From NCBI RefSeq assembly GCF_007786455.1, contig NZ_VNJK01000003.1:248001-312000 (forward strand): a stretch of DNA of 64,000 nt. Direction: 5' to 3'. Source of the stretch: Paenibacillus agilis. GTDB lineage: Bacteria > Bacillota > Bacilli > Paenibacillales > Paenibacillaceae. The position numbers and the translations under genes were made by a program. The notes under the pieces are model-generated. The model worked only from the letters and a program-made list of their open reading frames with translations. It made no database searches and was not told where the DNA came from. Every line of letters begins with the position of its first letter. The first letter of the stretch is position 1. Of the stretch, positions 17,263 to 26,090 are shown one piece after another.

Positions 17263-17289
17263 CCTATTTAATGTTGTAAGTAAACAAAA

Positions 17290-18048
17290 TTAGCCTATAT
17301 TCCGTCTTCTTGGTCGGAATGGCAGGGCGATTGCCAGCAGTGCCAACAAGGTTGAGAAGCCTAGCGCTGAATAAAAAATGGCAGGCAGGTCTTTGTTATT
17401 CCACGCAATGGCCACATAAGCCCAGACAAATACGAACACAAAAGCAGCATCGCGGTTAGGACCGCCGATGACCCATGCCAAAAAGGTGCCAATAGCAAGC
17501 AGGGCAAGCGTCCAAGCCTGCTCGCTCCATCCAAAATGATCCCATCCAAGAGCGTGCAGCGCGACAGCAATGTTAACAATGGTCGCCACAGTGATCCAGC
17601 CAAAATAAATGCTGAATGGTAGTTGAACCAGCCATTTCTGCCCAGTCGTTGGATATCGATGGTTACGAACGCTGCGATAAATAAATATTAAGCTGATAAA
17701 CAACCCGAACATGGCAATCAGGGATAGCCATACTTGGTCATACAGGTAATGCCACAATACAATCCAAGCTATATTGAACAGAGAGCTCAAAACGAATAAT
17801 GGCCCAATATTGCGCACCGTCGTCTCATTGCGAGGCAGCAACTGATATAGCGCGAATCCAAATAGTAGTGTGTATATAAGAATCCAAATCGTAAAGGCAT
17901 ACGTTGCAGGTGTTATAAGCACAGGATACATCGCTGATACATCACCTGTCGTTACCCCGTTGAAAGGGATGATGTTGGCAAGGGCATTTATCGCAATGAC
18001 GGCAATAATCGCAACGAGATTAAGCCATTTCCATACGGAAGTGTGCAT
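17290..18048 (-). CDS. Tryptophan-rich sensory (TspO/MBR-like) membrane protein
   Basis: This is a 252-residue protein with about seven membrane helices and many Trp residues. It carries the family's start pattern NALANIIPFNGVTTGDVS followed by YPVLITPATYAFTIW and an IY. Larger, seven-helix relatives of TspO are annotated in Firmicutes as tryptophan-rich sensory proteins; no transport role is proven. AAGGAGG lies seven bases before the ATG at 18048. It ends in a basic tail (FRPRRRNIG). It is probably monocistronic. Confidence 0.75.
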   Translation of the reverse strand: MHTSVWKWLNLVAIIAVIAINALANIIPFNGVTTGDVSAMYPVLITPATYAFTIWILIYTLLFGFALYQLLPRNETTVRNIGPLFVLSSLFNIAWIVLWHYLYDQVWLSLIAMFGLFISLIFIYRSVRNHRYPTTGQKWLVQLPFSIYFGWITVATIVNIAVALHALGWDHFGWSEQAWTLALLAIGTFLAWVIGGPNRDAAFVFVFVWAYVAIAWNNKDLPAIFYSALGFSTLLALLAIALPFRPRRRNIG

Positions 18049-18278
18049 AGCCAATCCTCCTTATCATTCTATTCTATAGTTCATTAACAGCATTTATGTT
18101 CGTTGAACCAGTCTTCCCCCATCAACATACGGTGCCCAGTTAAGAAATATGACACTTATACATGGTCATTATCATTTATCTTACAGTATAGTAGGGAATG
18201 TAACTTCCAAATCAATACTCAAACTGGAATACTCTGAGCTTTTTAGGAGCAAACTGATATAACCTGGAGAGGACGGAA

Positions 18279-18791
18279 ATGATGATCGTAGTAAAATGGC
18301 TAAGAATTATGAGATATCACAGCATCCGTATGCTTCGTTCTAGACAGGGTGCTTCTAAAATATCGCTTGGTATCGTATTTGGTTTCTTTCCTTGTTGGTA
18401 TCCAACATTCGGAATAGGGCCGGTATTATCAATAGGACTTACTAAATGGGCCAAGGGCAGTATAGCTGGGTCTATATTTGCGGCTGCATTAGGCGCTGTT
18501 GTGTGGCCCATTTTCTTTTATATGAATGTCATTACAGGCAACTGGATTATGAAATTGGCCTATTTGCTGCATATCTATTCAGGTGATATTGCTGTAGGTG
18601 GGGCAGGATGGCTGCAAGTTTGGCTGCGTACTGGATTGAACTTCACGATCGGTGCGATACTCAATAGCATTCTGTTCACGCTTCTAGGCTACTGGATATG
18701 GATATGGATTATTCAGCGTTTTCGCCCGCAGCTGCTGCAAATGGCTCGCCCTCGTCGTCGCTGCATGAAGCAGGTACAAAGCGAATCATAA
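18279..18791 (+). CDS. DUF2062 membrane protein
   Basis: The product is 170 residues. The segment SRQGASKISLGIVFGFFPCW, then PTFGIGPVLSIGL, is the DUF2062 signature, followed by three further hydrophobic stretches and a basic C-terminus (PRRRCMKQ). The function of this family is unknown; some relatives are fused to glycosyltransferases. The ATG follows GGAGAGGACGGAA. It has its own terminator. Confidence 0.8.
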   Translation: MMIVVKWLRIMRYHSIRMLRSRQGASKISLGIVFGFFPCWYPTFGIGPVLSIGLTKWAKGSIAGSIFAAALGAVVWPIFFYMNVITGNWIMKLAYLLHIYSGDIAVGGAGWLQVWLRTGLNFTIGAILNSILFTLLGYWIWIWIIQRFRPQLLQMARPRRRCMKQVQSES

Positions 18792-18802
18792 ATGTATTTT
18801 TC

Positions 18803-18839
18803 AAGACAGTCTATGTGTTGTACAGGCTGTCTTTTTTTT
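18803..18839 (+). terminator. Rho-independent terminator of the DUF2062 gene
   Basis: AAGACAG (18803-18809) pairs with CTGTCTT (18827-18833), followed by a run of Ts. Confidence 0.85.
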
Positions 18840-18866
18840 GTTTTCATGTTTTCGATAAAAAATAGT

Positions 18867-18918
18867 TTGACGAATAGGGGAGTTGTTTTTATAATACCTA
18901 TTAAACAGGTAGGAATTA
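18867..18918 (+). promoter_or_regulatory. Sigma-A promoter overlapped by a CymR-like operator
   Basis: TTGACG (18867-18872), 17 bp, TATAAT (18890-18895) is a near-consensus promoter. From 18892 the sequence TAATACCTATTAAA, then CAGGTAGGAATTA, agrees with the left part of the CymR consensus I recall (TAAWNC, N2, ANWNA) and with its GGAATT end, but the spacing is one base longer. It also contains an inverted repeat TACCT/AGGTA. A cystine-responsive repressor site would fit the downstream gene. Confidence 0.55.
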
Positions 18919-18945
18919 TTAGATAAACAAAGGGGAGACTTATAG

Positions 18946-20334
18946 ATGAAAGACCAATCATGGTTAACGGTGCAGGACTGGTCCGTATACGGAAGTTGGG
19001 CAGCAGCCTTATTACTAGTCGTCGTACTGTGGTGGCTGGCGAAAAAGAAAGTGGGCTTCGGTACACGCGTCATGTTGGCGCTGGTATTCGGTTTCATTGT
19101 CGGCGCAGCATTCGGTAAGGATGCGGCGGACGTAGGTATCATTGGTTCCATTTATGTAAACCTAATTAAGATGGTCGTTATACCGCTCGTATTTTCCACC
19201 ATTATTACAAGCTTAACTTCGGTCAAAGAAGTAGGCGTATTGAAGAAACTTGGCGTTAAGACCATTAGCATTTTCCTAATCACGACTGCGATTGCAGCGA
19301 CGATTGGTTTAGGAACAGCGCTTGTTATTGATCCTGGTGCTGGTATCGCTAACCAACCTGAAGCGGCACAAGATTTTGAAGCGCGTGAGATCCCTACTTT
19401 CAAAGAAGTATTGTTGAGCTTAGTGCCTTCTAATCCGATTAACGAGATGGCTGAAGGTAAGGTAGTTCCAGTCATTATCTTTGCAGTCTTTATTGCAGTA
19501 GCAATTATTTGGGAAGGTTCGCGGAATCCTGAGCGTGTAGAGCCTGTTCGTAAAGTGTTGGAGTCCTTGTCTCATATTATGTTCCGTGTTACGAAATTCG
19601 TTATTCGTCTCACTCCATACGGAGTTTTGGGGCTCGTAACATCGATGGCGGCAAGATACGGCCTTGAGACGCTGGAGCAGCTTGCATGGTTCGTAGCAGC
19701 TGTATTTATCGCCTGCATTATTCATATGGTCGTAACGTACGGCTTATTAGTAACCTTTGTTGCTCGTGTTAACCCGATTCGCTTCTTCAAGAAGGCATAT
19801 CCAACCATTGCAGTAGCGTTTACGACGCGCAGCAGCTATGCGACATTGCCTGTTAATCTTGAGGTTATTACGAAGCGAATTAAGGTGTCTGAGCGTGTAG
19901 CCAGCTTTGTTGCTCCACTTGGGGCTACGATTAACATGAACGGTTGCGGCGGTATTTACCCAGCAATCGTAGCGGTATTCGTTGCGAGGGTGTTTGGTAT
20001 TGAATTGGGCATCACTGATTATGTGCTTATCGTTGCAGTAGCTACGATTGCTTCCATCGGAGTCGCAGGTGTGCCTGGTCCTGCTTCGATCTCGACTACG
20101 GTTGTGCTTGTGCAAGCGGGCTTGCCAATCGAGGGCTTTGCACTTGTACTTGCGGTAGATGCTATCGTGGATATGGCGCGTACAGCAGTTAATGCAACAG
20201 GTACGACGGTTGCAGCTTTGCTAGTCGGCAACAGCGAGGGTGAGTTCGATCGTGAGGCGTTCAATAAGGACGAAGATGATGATATTTCGTTTGGTAATGA
20301 AGTAGAAGGCGGCAAGCCAGCTATTTCTACTTAA
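18946..20334 (+). CDS. tcyP: Dicarboxylate/amino acid:cation symporter, likely L-cystine (TcyP-like)
   Basis: This 462-residue secondary transporter belongs to the SDF (DAACS) family and couples substrate entry to sodium or proton. The family landmarks are AFTTRSSYATLPVN (serine-rich hairpin loop), NMNGCGGIYPAIVA, GVAGVPGPAS and DAIVDMARTAVNATG. The N-terminal extension, length (Bacillus TcyP is about 463) and a GEFDREAFNKDED end resemble TcyP from memory, so cystine is the preferred guess; glutamate or dicarboxylates remain possible. The ATG follows AAAGGGGAG. The promoter and CymR-like box upstream suggest repression when cysteine is plentiful. Monocistronic. Confidence 0.8.
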   Translation: MKDQSWLTVQDWSVYGSWAAALLLVVVLWWLAKKKVGFGTRVMLALVFGFIVGAAFGKDAADVGIIGSIYVNLIKMVVIPLVFSTIITSLTSVKEVGVLKKLGVKTISIFLITTAIAATIGLGTALVIDPGAGIANQPEAAQDFEAREIPTFKEVLLSLVPSNPINEMAEGKVVPVIIFAVFIAVAIIWEGSRNPERVEPVRKVLESLSHIMFRVTKFVIRLTPYGVLGLVTSMAARYGLETLEQLAWFVAAVFIACIIHMVVTYGLLVTFVARVNPIRFFKKAYPTIAVAFTTRSSYATLPVNLEVITKRIKVSERVASFVAPLGATINMNGCGGIYPAIVAVFVARVFGIELGITDYVLIVAVATIASIGVAGVPGPASISTTVVLVQAGLPIEGFALVLAVDAIVDMARTAVNATGTTVAALLVGNSEGEFDREAFNKDEDDDISFGNEVEGGKPAIST

Positions 20335-20363
20335 CTACAACTTGATTTGAAGAGTGATAGAAC

Positions 20364-20400
20364 AGAGTCTTGCCATCAATGGCAAGGCTCTTTCTTTTTT
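20364..20400 (+). terminator. Rho-independent terminator of the symporter gene
   Basis: AGAGTCTTGCCAT (20364-20376) pairs with ATGGCAAGGCTCT (20379-20391), then a T-rich run. Confidence 0.88.
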
Positions 20401-20507
20401 ATAGATTAGCGCCTCTACTATTTCTACTATTTTAACAATGTTCAATAATATGATATCGTGAATACATGGAATATTGTGCTAACAGTCCGACTTGAGGGGA
20501 GAATGCG

Positions 20508-22319
20508 ATGATGGAGCAGCGATTAACCCGTACGGAAGTGTCTGCAGAAGCGACCTGGAGATTGGAAGATTTATTTGAAACTCATACGGAATGGGAAGCC
20601 GCTTTGGAGGATGCTAGAGCAGATATACAGCAGATTACTAAATATCGCGGCAAGTTGCACGAAGGTTCTCGTGTGCTGCTGGAGGTATTAACTACACAAG
20701 AAAAGTTGTCCGTGCAGTTGTATCGTTTGTTTTCCTATGCCAATCTGCATCTATTTGTCGATAACACGAATTCAGATTATCAGACGGATGCTGCTAAAGT
20801 GGGAGATCTTCGCGCTCTAATCATGTCGGAGATGACCTTTATACGATCTGAGATTTTCTCTTTGCCTGAGGGGACGATTGAGACCTATTTGGATGCAGAG
20901 CCTGAATTAGCATCATTCCGTAAAATGCTGTTGGATTTGCTGGCAACGAAGATGCATCAATTGTCTCCTGAGACGGAGTCAGTGCTTGCTTCTATGAGTG
21001 AGGTGCTTGATGCTCCGTATCGTATTTATGAGCGCAGTAAGCTGTCTGACATGACATTCGATGATATAGAGGATGGGTATGGGCATACACTTCCGGTCTC
21101 CTTTGCCCTTTATGAGAATAAATATGAGTTCTCTGAAGATAAGGTGCTGCGACGCAATGCATACGAATCCTTCACTCGTACACTGCGTAAATATCAGAAT
21201 ACATTTGCCGAGACGTTTGCCACGCATGTAAAGAAGCAGGTCGTCATGTCGCGTCTTCGCGGATATGAGTCAGTTACACATATGCTGCTTAAGCCCCAAG
21301 ATGTGACGCTTGAGATGTACGATAACATCTTGGATATCATTCAAGAGGAACTAGCTCCGCACATGCGCCGTTATGCAAAATTGAAACAGCGTACACTAGG
21401 GCTTGAACAGCTGCGCTTTTGTGATTTGAAGGCACCGTTTGATGCTGACTTCAATCCGTCGATTACGTTCGATGAAGCCAGCAAGCTGATTCAAGACTCA
21501 TTGCAGGTGCTAGGATCGGAATATACTGACATTATTCATAAAGCTTTCACAGAACGTTGGATTGACTATGCGGATAATTTAGGGAAAGCGACAGGTGCGT
21601 TCTGCGATTTCATATATGGTGTGCATCCGTATGTACTCGTATCTTGGGCGGACAATATGCGTAGTGCATTCATGCTTGCCCATGAGATAGGTCACGCAGG
21701 ACACTTTATGCTGTCTGGAAAGTATCAGCGCTACACCAATATGCTTCCCTCGTTGTATTTCATAGAAGCTCCTTCCACGATGAACGAGCTGTTATTGGCC
21801 GAGCATATTTTGAAGCAGTCCGATGACAAGCGTATGCAGCGCTGGGTTATCGCTCAACAGTTGAATACGTATTATCATAATTTCATCACGCATCTGTTGG
21901 AGGGTGAACTTCTGCGTAGAGCGTATAACTTGGCTATGCAAGATGTGCCGCTCAATGCGAAGAAGCTTAATGATCTAAAGGGTGACATTCTATCCAGCTT
22001 CTGGGGCGATGCTGTGGAAGTGGATGAAGATGCAAAGCTGACGTGGATGCGGCAGCCGCATTATTATATGTCCTTGTATCCGTACATGTATGCGGCAGGA
22101 CTGACGGCATCTACAGCTGCTGCCCAGCATATTAAAGAGCAAGGACAACCTGCTGTAGATCGTTGGCTGGAAGCGCTCAAAGCAGGTGGAACGTTATCAC
22201 CATTGGAGCTAATGAAGCTGGCAGGCGTTGATATGTCAGGTCCTGAGCCGATAAGCAAGGCAGTCGCTTATGTGGGCAGCTTGGTCGATCAGTTGGAGCA
22301 ATTATTTGAGGCGGAATAA
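20508..22319 (+). CDS. pepF: Oligoendopeptidase F, copy 1
   Basis: This is a 603-residue M3B zinc oligopeptidase that cuts peptides of roughly 7-17 residues in the cytosol. The catalytic motif LAHEIGHAGHF near residue 387 gives the two zinc histidines and the base, and the downstream EAPSTMNELLL supplies the third ligand (the Glu of the ...E.PS...NE pattern). The length is typical. Two adjacent ATGs (20508 and 20511) follow GAGGGGAG. A close paralogue follows 104 bases later on the same strand with a similar N-terminus and domain order. No terminator lies between them, so the pair may be co-transcribed. Confidence 0.93.
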   Translation: MMEQRLTRTEVSAEATWRLEDLFETHTEWEAALEDARADIQQITKYRGKLHEGSRVLLEVLTTQEKLSVQLYRLFSYANLHLFVDNTNSDYQTDAAKVGDLRALIMSEMTFIRSEIFSLPEGTIETYLDAEPELASFRKMLLDLLATKMHQLSPETESVLASMSEVLDAPYRIYERSKLSDMTFDDIEDGYGHTLPVSFALYENKYEFSEDKVLRRNAYESFTRTLRKYQNTFAETFATHVKKQVVMSRLRGYESVTHMLLKPQDVTLEMYDNILDIIQEELAPHMRRYAKLKQRTLGLEQLRFCDLKAPFDADFNPSITFDEASKLIQDSLQVLGSEYTDIIHKAFTERWIDYADNLGKATGAFCDFIYGVHPYVLVSWADNMRSAFMLAHEIGHAGHFMLSGKYQRYTNMLPSLYFIEAPSTMNELLLAEHILKQSDDKRMQRWVIAQQLNTYYHNFITHLLEGELLRRAYNLAMQDVPLNAKKLNDLKGDILSSFWGDAVEVDEDAKLTWMRQPHYYMSLYPYMYAAGLTASTAAAQHIKEQGQPAVDRWLEALKAGGTLSPLELMKLAGVDMSGPEPISKAVAYVGSLVDQLEQLFEAE

Positions 22320-22423
22320 AGGGTTGTAGAGTGTGCTAGCGTACGTGTTTACGCGTATTGCTATCACATTTTTATAAATAAATATAAATAGATTCATACG
22401 AACTTGAGAGGGGACTTAGATCC

Positions 22424-24232
22424 ATGGAGAAGCGATTGTCACGTAATGAAGTACCTGTTGAAGCAACGTGGAGATTGGAAGATTTATTTGAGACTCATGA
22501 TGCTTGGGAAGCGGCTTTGAAGACGATTCAAGAGGATGTCCCTAATGTCACACAGTATCGCGGCAAGCTGCACGAAGGCGCTCATATTTTACTGGCTGTG
22601 TTGACAGCTCAGGAAGAGCTTCTTGTGCGCGTGTACCATGCGCATTCTTATGCCCATTTGCATTTATCTGTTGATAGCACCAATCCAAATTATCAGACAG
22701 ATGCAGCAAGGATGGGGGACATTGGGGCATCAATTATGACAGCGATGACCTTCATACGCTCTGAGATTCTATCTTTGCCTGAAGGAACGATTGAAGCATA
22801 CCTAGAAGAAGAGCCGGAATTGGCTCCATTCCGTAAGATGTTGTTTGATCTATTGGCGAAGAAGCCGCATCAGCTGTCCCCTGAGACAGAATCGGCGCTC
22901 GCTTCATTGAGTGAGGTTCTTGAATCGCCGTTTCGCATCTACAAGCGTGGTAAGTTGTCAGATATGTCATTTGACTCGGTAGAAGATGGAGAAGGCAGCT
23001 CTCGTCCAGTTTCCTTTGCTCTATATGAAAATAAATACGAAATGTCTTCTGATACAACGCTGCGCCGTAATGCGTACGCATCTTTCTCTAGTACGCTGCG
23101 CGAATATCAGAATACATTTGCTGAGACGTATGCGACACAAGTGAAGAAGCAGGTCATTATGTCTCGTTTGCGGGGCTATGAATCTGTTACGCATATGATG
23201 CTGGAGCCGCAGGATGTGTCACTTGAGATGTACCATAACATCTTAGACATTATTCAAGCGGAGTTAGCACCGCATATGCGCCGTTATGCGAAGCTGAAAC
23301 AGCGTGAGCTTGGCTTAGAGCATATGCGCTTCTGTGACTTGAAAGCACCGTTGGATGCAGACTTTAGTCCATCGATAACGTTCGATGAAGCTGGCAAGCT
23401 GGTGCAGGATGCTTTACAAGTACTTGGTACGGAATACAGCGACATTATGCGCGAAGCATTTACGGAACGTTGGATTGACTATGCAGACAACGTGGGCAAA
23501 TCAACGGGGGCATTTTGCTCATCCACCTACGGTGCACATTCCTATGTTTTAGTTTCATGGGCAGATAATATGCGAGGTGCTTTCACACTCGCACACGAAG
23601 TAGGTCATGCAGGCCACTTTATGTTAGCAGGTCGCTATCAGCGTTTTGTAAATACGCGCCCGTCGCTTTATTTTATCGAAGCTCCTTCCACAATGAACGA
23701 ATTGCTGCTGGCTGAACACATTATGAAGCAGTCGGATGACAAACGTATGAAGCGCTGGGTAATTACTCAGCTGTTAAATACGTACTACCACAACTTTGTC
23801 ACGCATCTATTGGAAGGTGAGCTCCAACGTCGCGTCTACAGCTTAGCGATGCAGGATGTACCGATGAATGCGAAGAAGTTAAATGACTTGAAAGGCGAAG
23901 TATTGTCCAGCTTCTGGGGCGATGCCGTCGAGTTGGATGATGATGCGAAAATGACTTGGATGCGTCAGCCGCATTACTATATGTCCTTATATCCGTACAC
24001 GTATGCGGCAGGATTGACAGCATCGACAGCTGCAGCCCAGCTCATTAAGGAGCAAGGCCAACCTGCCGTTGATCGGTGGCTGGATGCACTCAAAGCAGGC
24101 GGAACGTTGTCGCCACTGGAGTTAATGAAATTAGCAGGGGTCGATATGTCAGGACCCGAACCGATTCGCAGCGCTGTCGCTTATGTAGGCAGCTTGGTGG
24201 ATCAGCTTGAGCAATTATTTGAAGCAGAATAA
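22424..24232 (+). CDS. pepF: Oligoendopeptidase F, copy 2 (tandem paralogue)
   Basis: The 602-residue product aligns end to end with the gene just upstream, for example ATWRLEDLFETH near the start and identical DVSGPEP-type ends (GVDMSGPEPI). The active site is LAHEVGHAGHF and the EAPSTMNELLL motif is also kept, so both copies should be active. By eye most positions are identical, with differences spread along the length and silent changes throughout, so the duplication is not very recent. A ribosome site GAGAGGGG precedes the ATG. A hairpin terminator follows. The pair may differ in peptide preference or expression. Confidence 0.92.
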   Translation: MEKRLSRNEVPVEATWRLEDLFETHDAWEAALKTIQEDVPNVTQYRGKLHEGAHILLAVLTAQEELLVRVYHAHSYAHLHLSVDSTNPNYQTDAARMGDIGASIMTAMTFIRSEILSLPEGTIEAYLEEEPELAPFRKMLFDLLAKKPHQLSPETESALASLSEVLESPFRIYKRGKLSDMSFDSVEDGEGSSRPVSFALYENKYEMSSDTTLRRNAYASFSSTLREYQNTFAETYATQVKKQVIMSRLRGYESVTHMMLEPQDVSLEMYHNILDIIQAELAPHMRRYAKLKQRELGLEHMRFCDLKAPLDADFSPSITFDEAGKLVQDALQVLGTEYSDIMREAFTERWIDYADNVGKSTGAFCSSTYGAHSYVLVSWADNMRGAFTLAHEVGHAGHFMLAGRYQRFVNTRPSLYFIEAPSTMNELLLAEHIMKQSDDKRMKRWVITQLLNTYYHNFVTHLLEGELQRRVYSLAMQDVPMNAKKLNDLKGEVLSSFWGDAVELDDDAKMTWMRQPHYYMSLYPYTYAAGLTASTAAAQLIKEQGQPAVDRWLDALKAGGTLSPLELMKLAGVDMSGPEPIRSAVAYVGSLVDQLEQLFEAE

Positions 24233-24278
24233 TAAATGCTCTTGTAGTTCTATTGCATAACATCATGTAAGGTGTTGA

Positions 24279-24313
24279 GGGCAGCTTCGCTATTTAAGAC
24301 GAAGCTGCCCTTT
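24279..24313 (+). terminator. Rho-independent terminator of the pepF pair
   Basis: GGGCAGCTTCG and CGAAGCTGCCC are exact complements (24279-24289 / 24300-24310), followed by TTT. The remaining gap to 24581 has two TATAAT boxes (24358 and 24463) with weak -35s. Confidence 0.85.
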
Positions 24314-24581
24314 CCTATTACGGACTACTGGTAGGTGAACTCTTTCTTTCTATCCGTTATAATAGAGTTCTAAATTTGGTTTTACTAGAATTGATATCGT
24401 TTGTTTACAGTAAGTAAGGGTAATAAAGCAGATAACTTACATCGCTAACTAAAACAATCTTTTATAATCAGCTCTTTTGACGAGGTTCGTTAGTAAGAGC
24501 ATGTTTGGTGTGGGCAAGATTCTGTCCAACTAACATGATGATAGAGTTACTGTATGTAAGAATGATAGGAAAGGTTTGATA

Positions 24582-25436
24582 ATGATGAAACAGCGCCGAT
24601 GGGCAATTTTATGCCTTGTTTGTGCACTTAGTGGTGCGATGCTGCTGAGTGGATGTTCCTCTGAGAAGCCACAGGCTAAGCCCGAGGAGACACAAGGTGG
24701 AGCGCAGACAGGACAACTAGACCCTGCTCTTGCAGGAGATGGGGGCAGCGAAAGCGCCGGTTCTAATGAAGGAGCGGGAAGTGGCGAGACGGGAAATGCT
24801 GTACAAGCGATTCAGCAGTCCCATGCTTTGAGCACTACCGCTGCGGAGCAAGACGGTAAATCAGTCGTGACGAATGAAAATTCGATCTATGTGGTCGTGA
24901 ACAAGGAGCGCTTCCTTCCTGATGGATATATACCACCAGACTTAGTTGAACCTCAAGTGAAGTTCTCTTTCGATGGACCGCATGAGAAGCGTCAGCTGCG
25001 CCAAGAAGCAGCGACAGCATTGGAGCAGCTTTTCCAGCAAGCAGAGTCTGAAGGAATTGAGCTAAATGCTGTGTCAGGCTATCGCTCTTATAAGCGCCAA
25101 AGTTCATTGTACAATCACTATGTGAGCACACAAGGTGAAGAGTACGCAAATCGTGTTAGTGCCAAGCCAGGAACGAGCGAGCACCAAACAGGATTAACGA
25201 TGGATGTGTCCAGCCCTAGTGCGAATAACGAGCTGGAGCAGGCATTCGGAGATACGACAGAAGGTCAGTGGCTGGCGGAGCATGCCCATGAATTCGGCTA
25301 CATTATCCGTTATACGAAGGATGGAGAAGCGATTACGGGATACATGTACGAACCTTGGCATATTCGCTATGTCGGCAAAGAGGCAGCACAAGCAATTTTT
25401 GAACAAGGGACAACGTTGGAACAGTTCCTACAGTAA
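24582..25436 (+). CDS. VanY-like D,D-carboxypeptidase lipoprotein (M15B)
   Basis: The product is 284 residues. A lipoprotein signal (basic MMKQRRW, hydrophobic core, lipobox LLSGC with Cys25) anchors it outside the membrane. A Gly/Ser/Glu-rich linker runs to about residue 90. The M15B domain shows SGYRSYKRQ, then the zinc motif SEHQTGLTMDV, and GYIIRY...YEPWHIRYVG with the last ligand His. Such enzymes remove the terminal D-Ala from peptidoglycan stem peptides. ATG 24582 or 24585 is chosen because AGGAAAGG lies seven bases before; a TTG at 24576 is less likely. No vanH/A/X genes are near, so this is cell-wall housekeeping, not resistance. Confidence 0.88.
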   Translation: MMKQRRWAILCLVCALSGAMLLSGCSSEKPQAKPEETQGGAQTGQLDPALAGDGGSESAGSNEGAGSGETGNAVQAIQQSHALSTTAAEQDGKSVVTNENSIYVVVNKERFLPDGYIPPDLVEPQVKFSFDGPHEKRQLRQEAATALEQLFQQAESEGIELNAVSGYRSYKRQSSLYNHYVSTQGEEYANRVSAKPGTSEHQTGLTMDVSSPSANNELEQAFGDTTEGQWLAEHAHEFGYIIRYTKDGEAITGYMYEPWHIRYVGKEAAQAIFEQGTTLEQFLQ

Positions 25437-25485
25437 AACTGCACTTATTGAGATTATATATTGATGATGAAATAGGTAAAAAAGA

Positions 25486-25533
25486 AAAGGTCAACCATGA
25501 GCTGTGTTAGGACGAGCTGTGGATGGCCTTTTT
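25486..25533 (+). terminator. Terminator of the carboxypeptidase gene
   Basis: AAAAGGTCAACCATGAGCT pairs imperfectly with AGCTGTGGATGGCCTTTTT. Confidence 0.65.
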
Positions 25534-25600
25534 CTGTAGCTGTGATAACTGTGATAGCTATGTTAGTTATGGTGCATATTTGGTATGTTGTGAAAATGAA

Positions 25601-25669
25601 AAGGCGATACCCCAAATAGGGTATCGCCTTGTGTGAGCCTAACATGTATCTAACGATACATGTTAGGCT
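25601..25669. repeat. Two adjacent perfect hairpins
   Basis: Hairpin 1: AAGGCGATACCC (25601-25612) / GGGTATCGCCTT (25619-25630), loop of six. Hairpin 2: AGCCTAACATGTATC (25636-25650) / GATACATGTTAGGCT (25655-25669), loop of four. There are no T tracts. They sit in a 654-base gap between VanY and relP that otherwise holds only a doubtful short ORF. Confidence 0.85.
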
Positions 25670-25810
25670 CTGCCCACGTTATGAAGGTGGTAGCTGAACG
25701 ATAAGCCATTCGAATGTTTATCGCTATGAAATGAAGTACATCAAGTATCAAGCTGTTTGACCAGCTATCACCATACTAGCTCAGAGCGTAAACATCGAAA
25801 TGTCGTCATG

Positions 25811-25909
25811 TTAACGTGACTTGCTTTCACATCCACTGGCTGCTCCAAATCGGTGCAACTTGACGGCGTGCGCGATATCAGCTGCATGACAGGATTTACC
25901 TATTTCCAT
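25811..25909 (-). CDS. Doubtful 32-codon ORF
   Basis: ATG at 25909 on the minus strand has AAGAGG about eight bases upstream and reads MEIGKSCHAADIAHAVKLHR, then 12 more residues. There is no other support, and it could be chance. The region 25670-26090 shows nothing else that I can support. Confidence 0.2.
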   Translation of the reverse strand: MEIGKSCHAADIAHAVKLHRFGAASGCESKSR

Positions 25910-26090
25910 AGATATTATCCTCTTACCGTTAGCTAGCCTTATTCAGCATCTACAAACAAAGGATTGCAGATGGTTGCCAGACGATCCATTTCGGAAGCGT
26001 CGTGAATACTTCGTCCAGCACAATACTATCATGTGTTAATTGGACGACCATTATTCTGCATGACATTGGAAGCAGTGCCATTTAGTTTGG

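Noticed and set aside
24582-25436. VanY glycopeptide-resistance gene
   Set aside because: The fold fits VanY, but no vanHAX or vanRS genes are nearby; a house-keeping carboxypeptidase is simpler.
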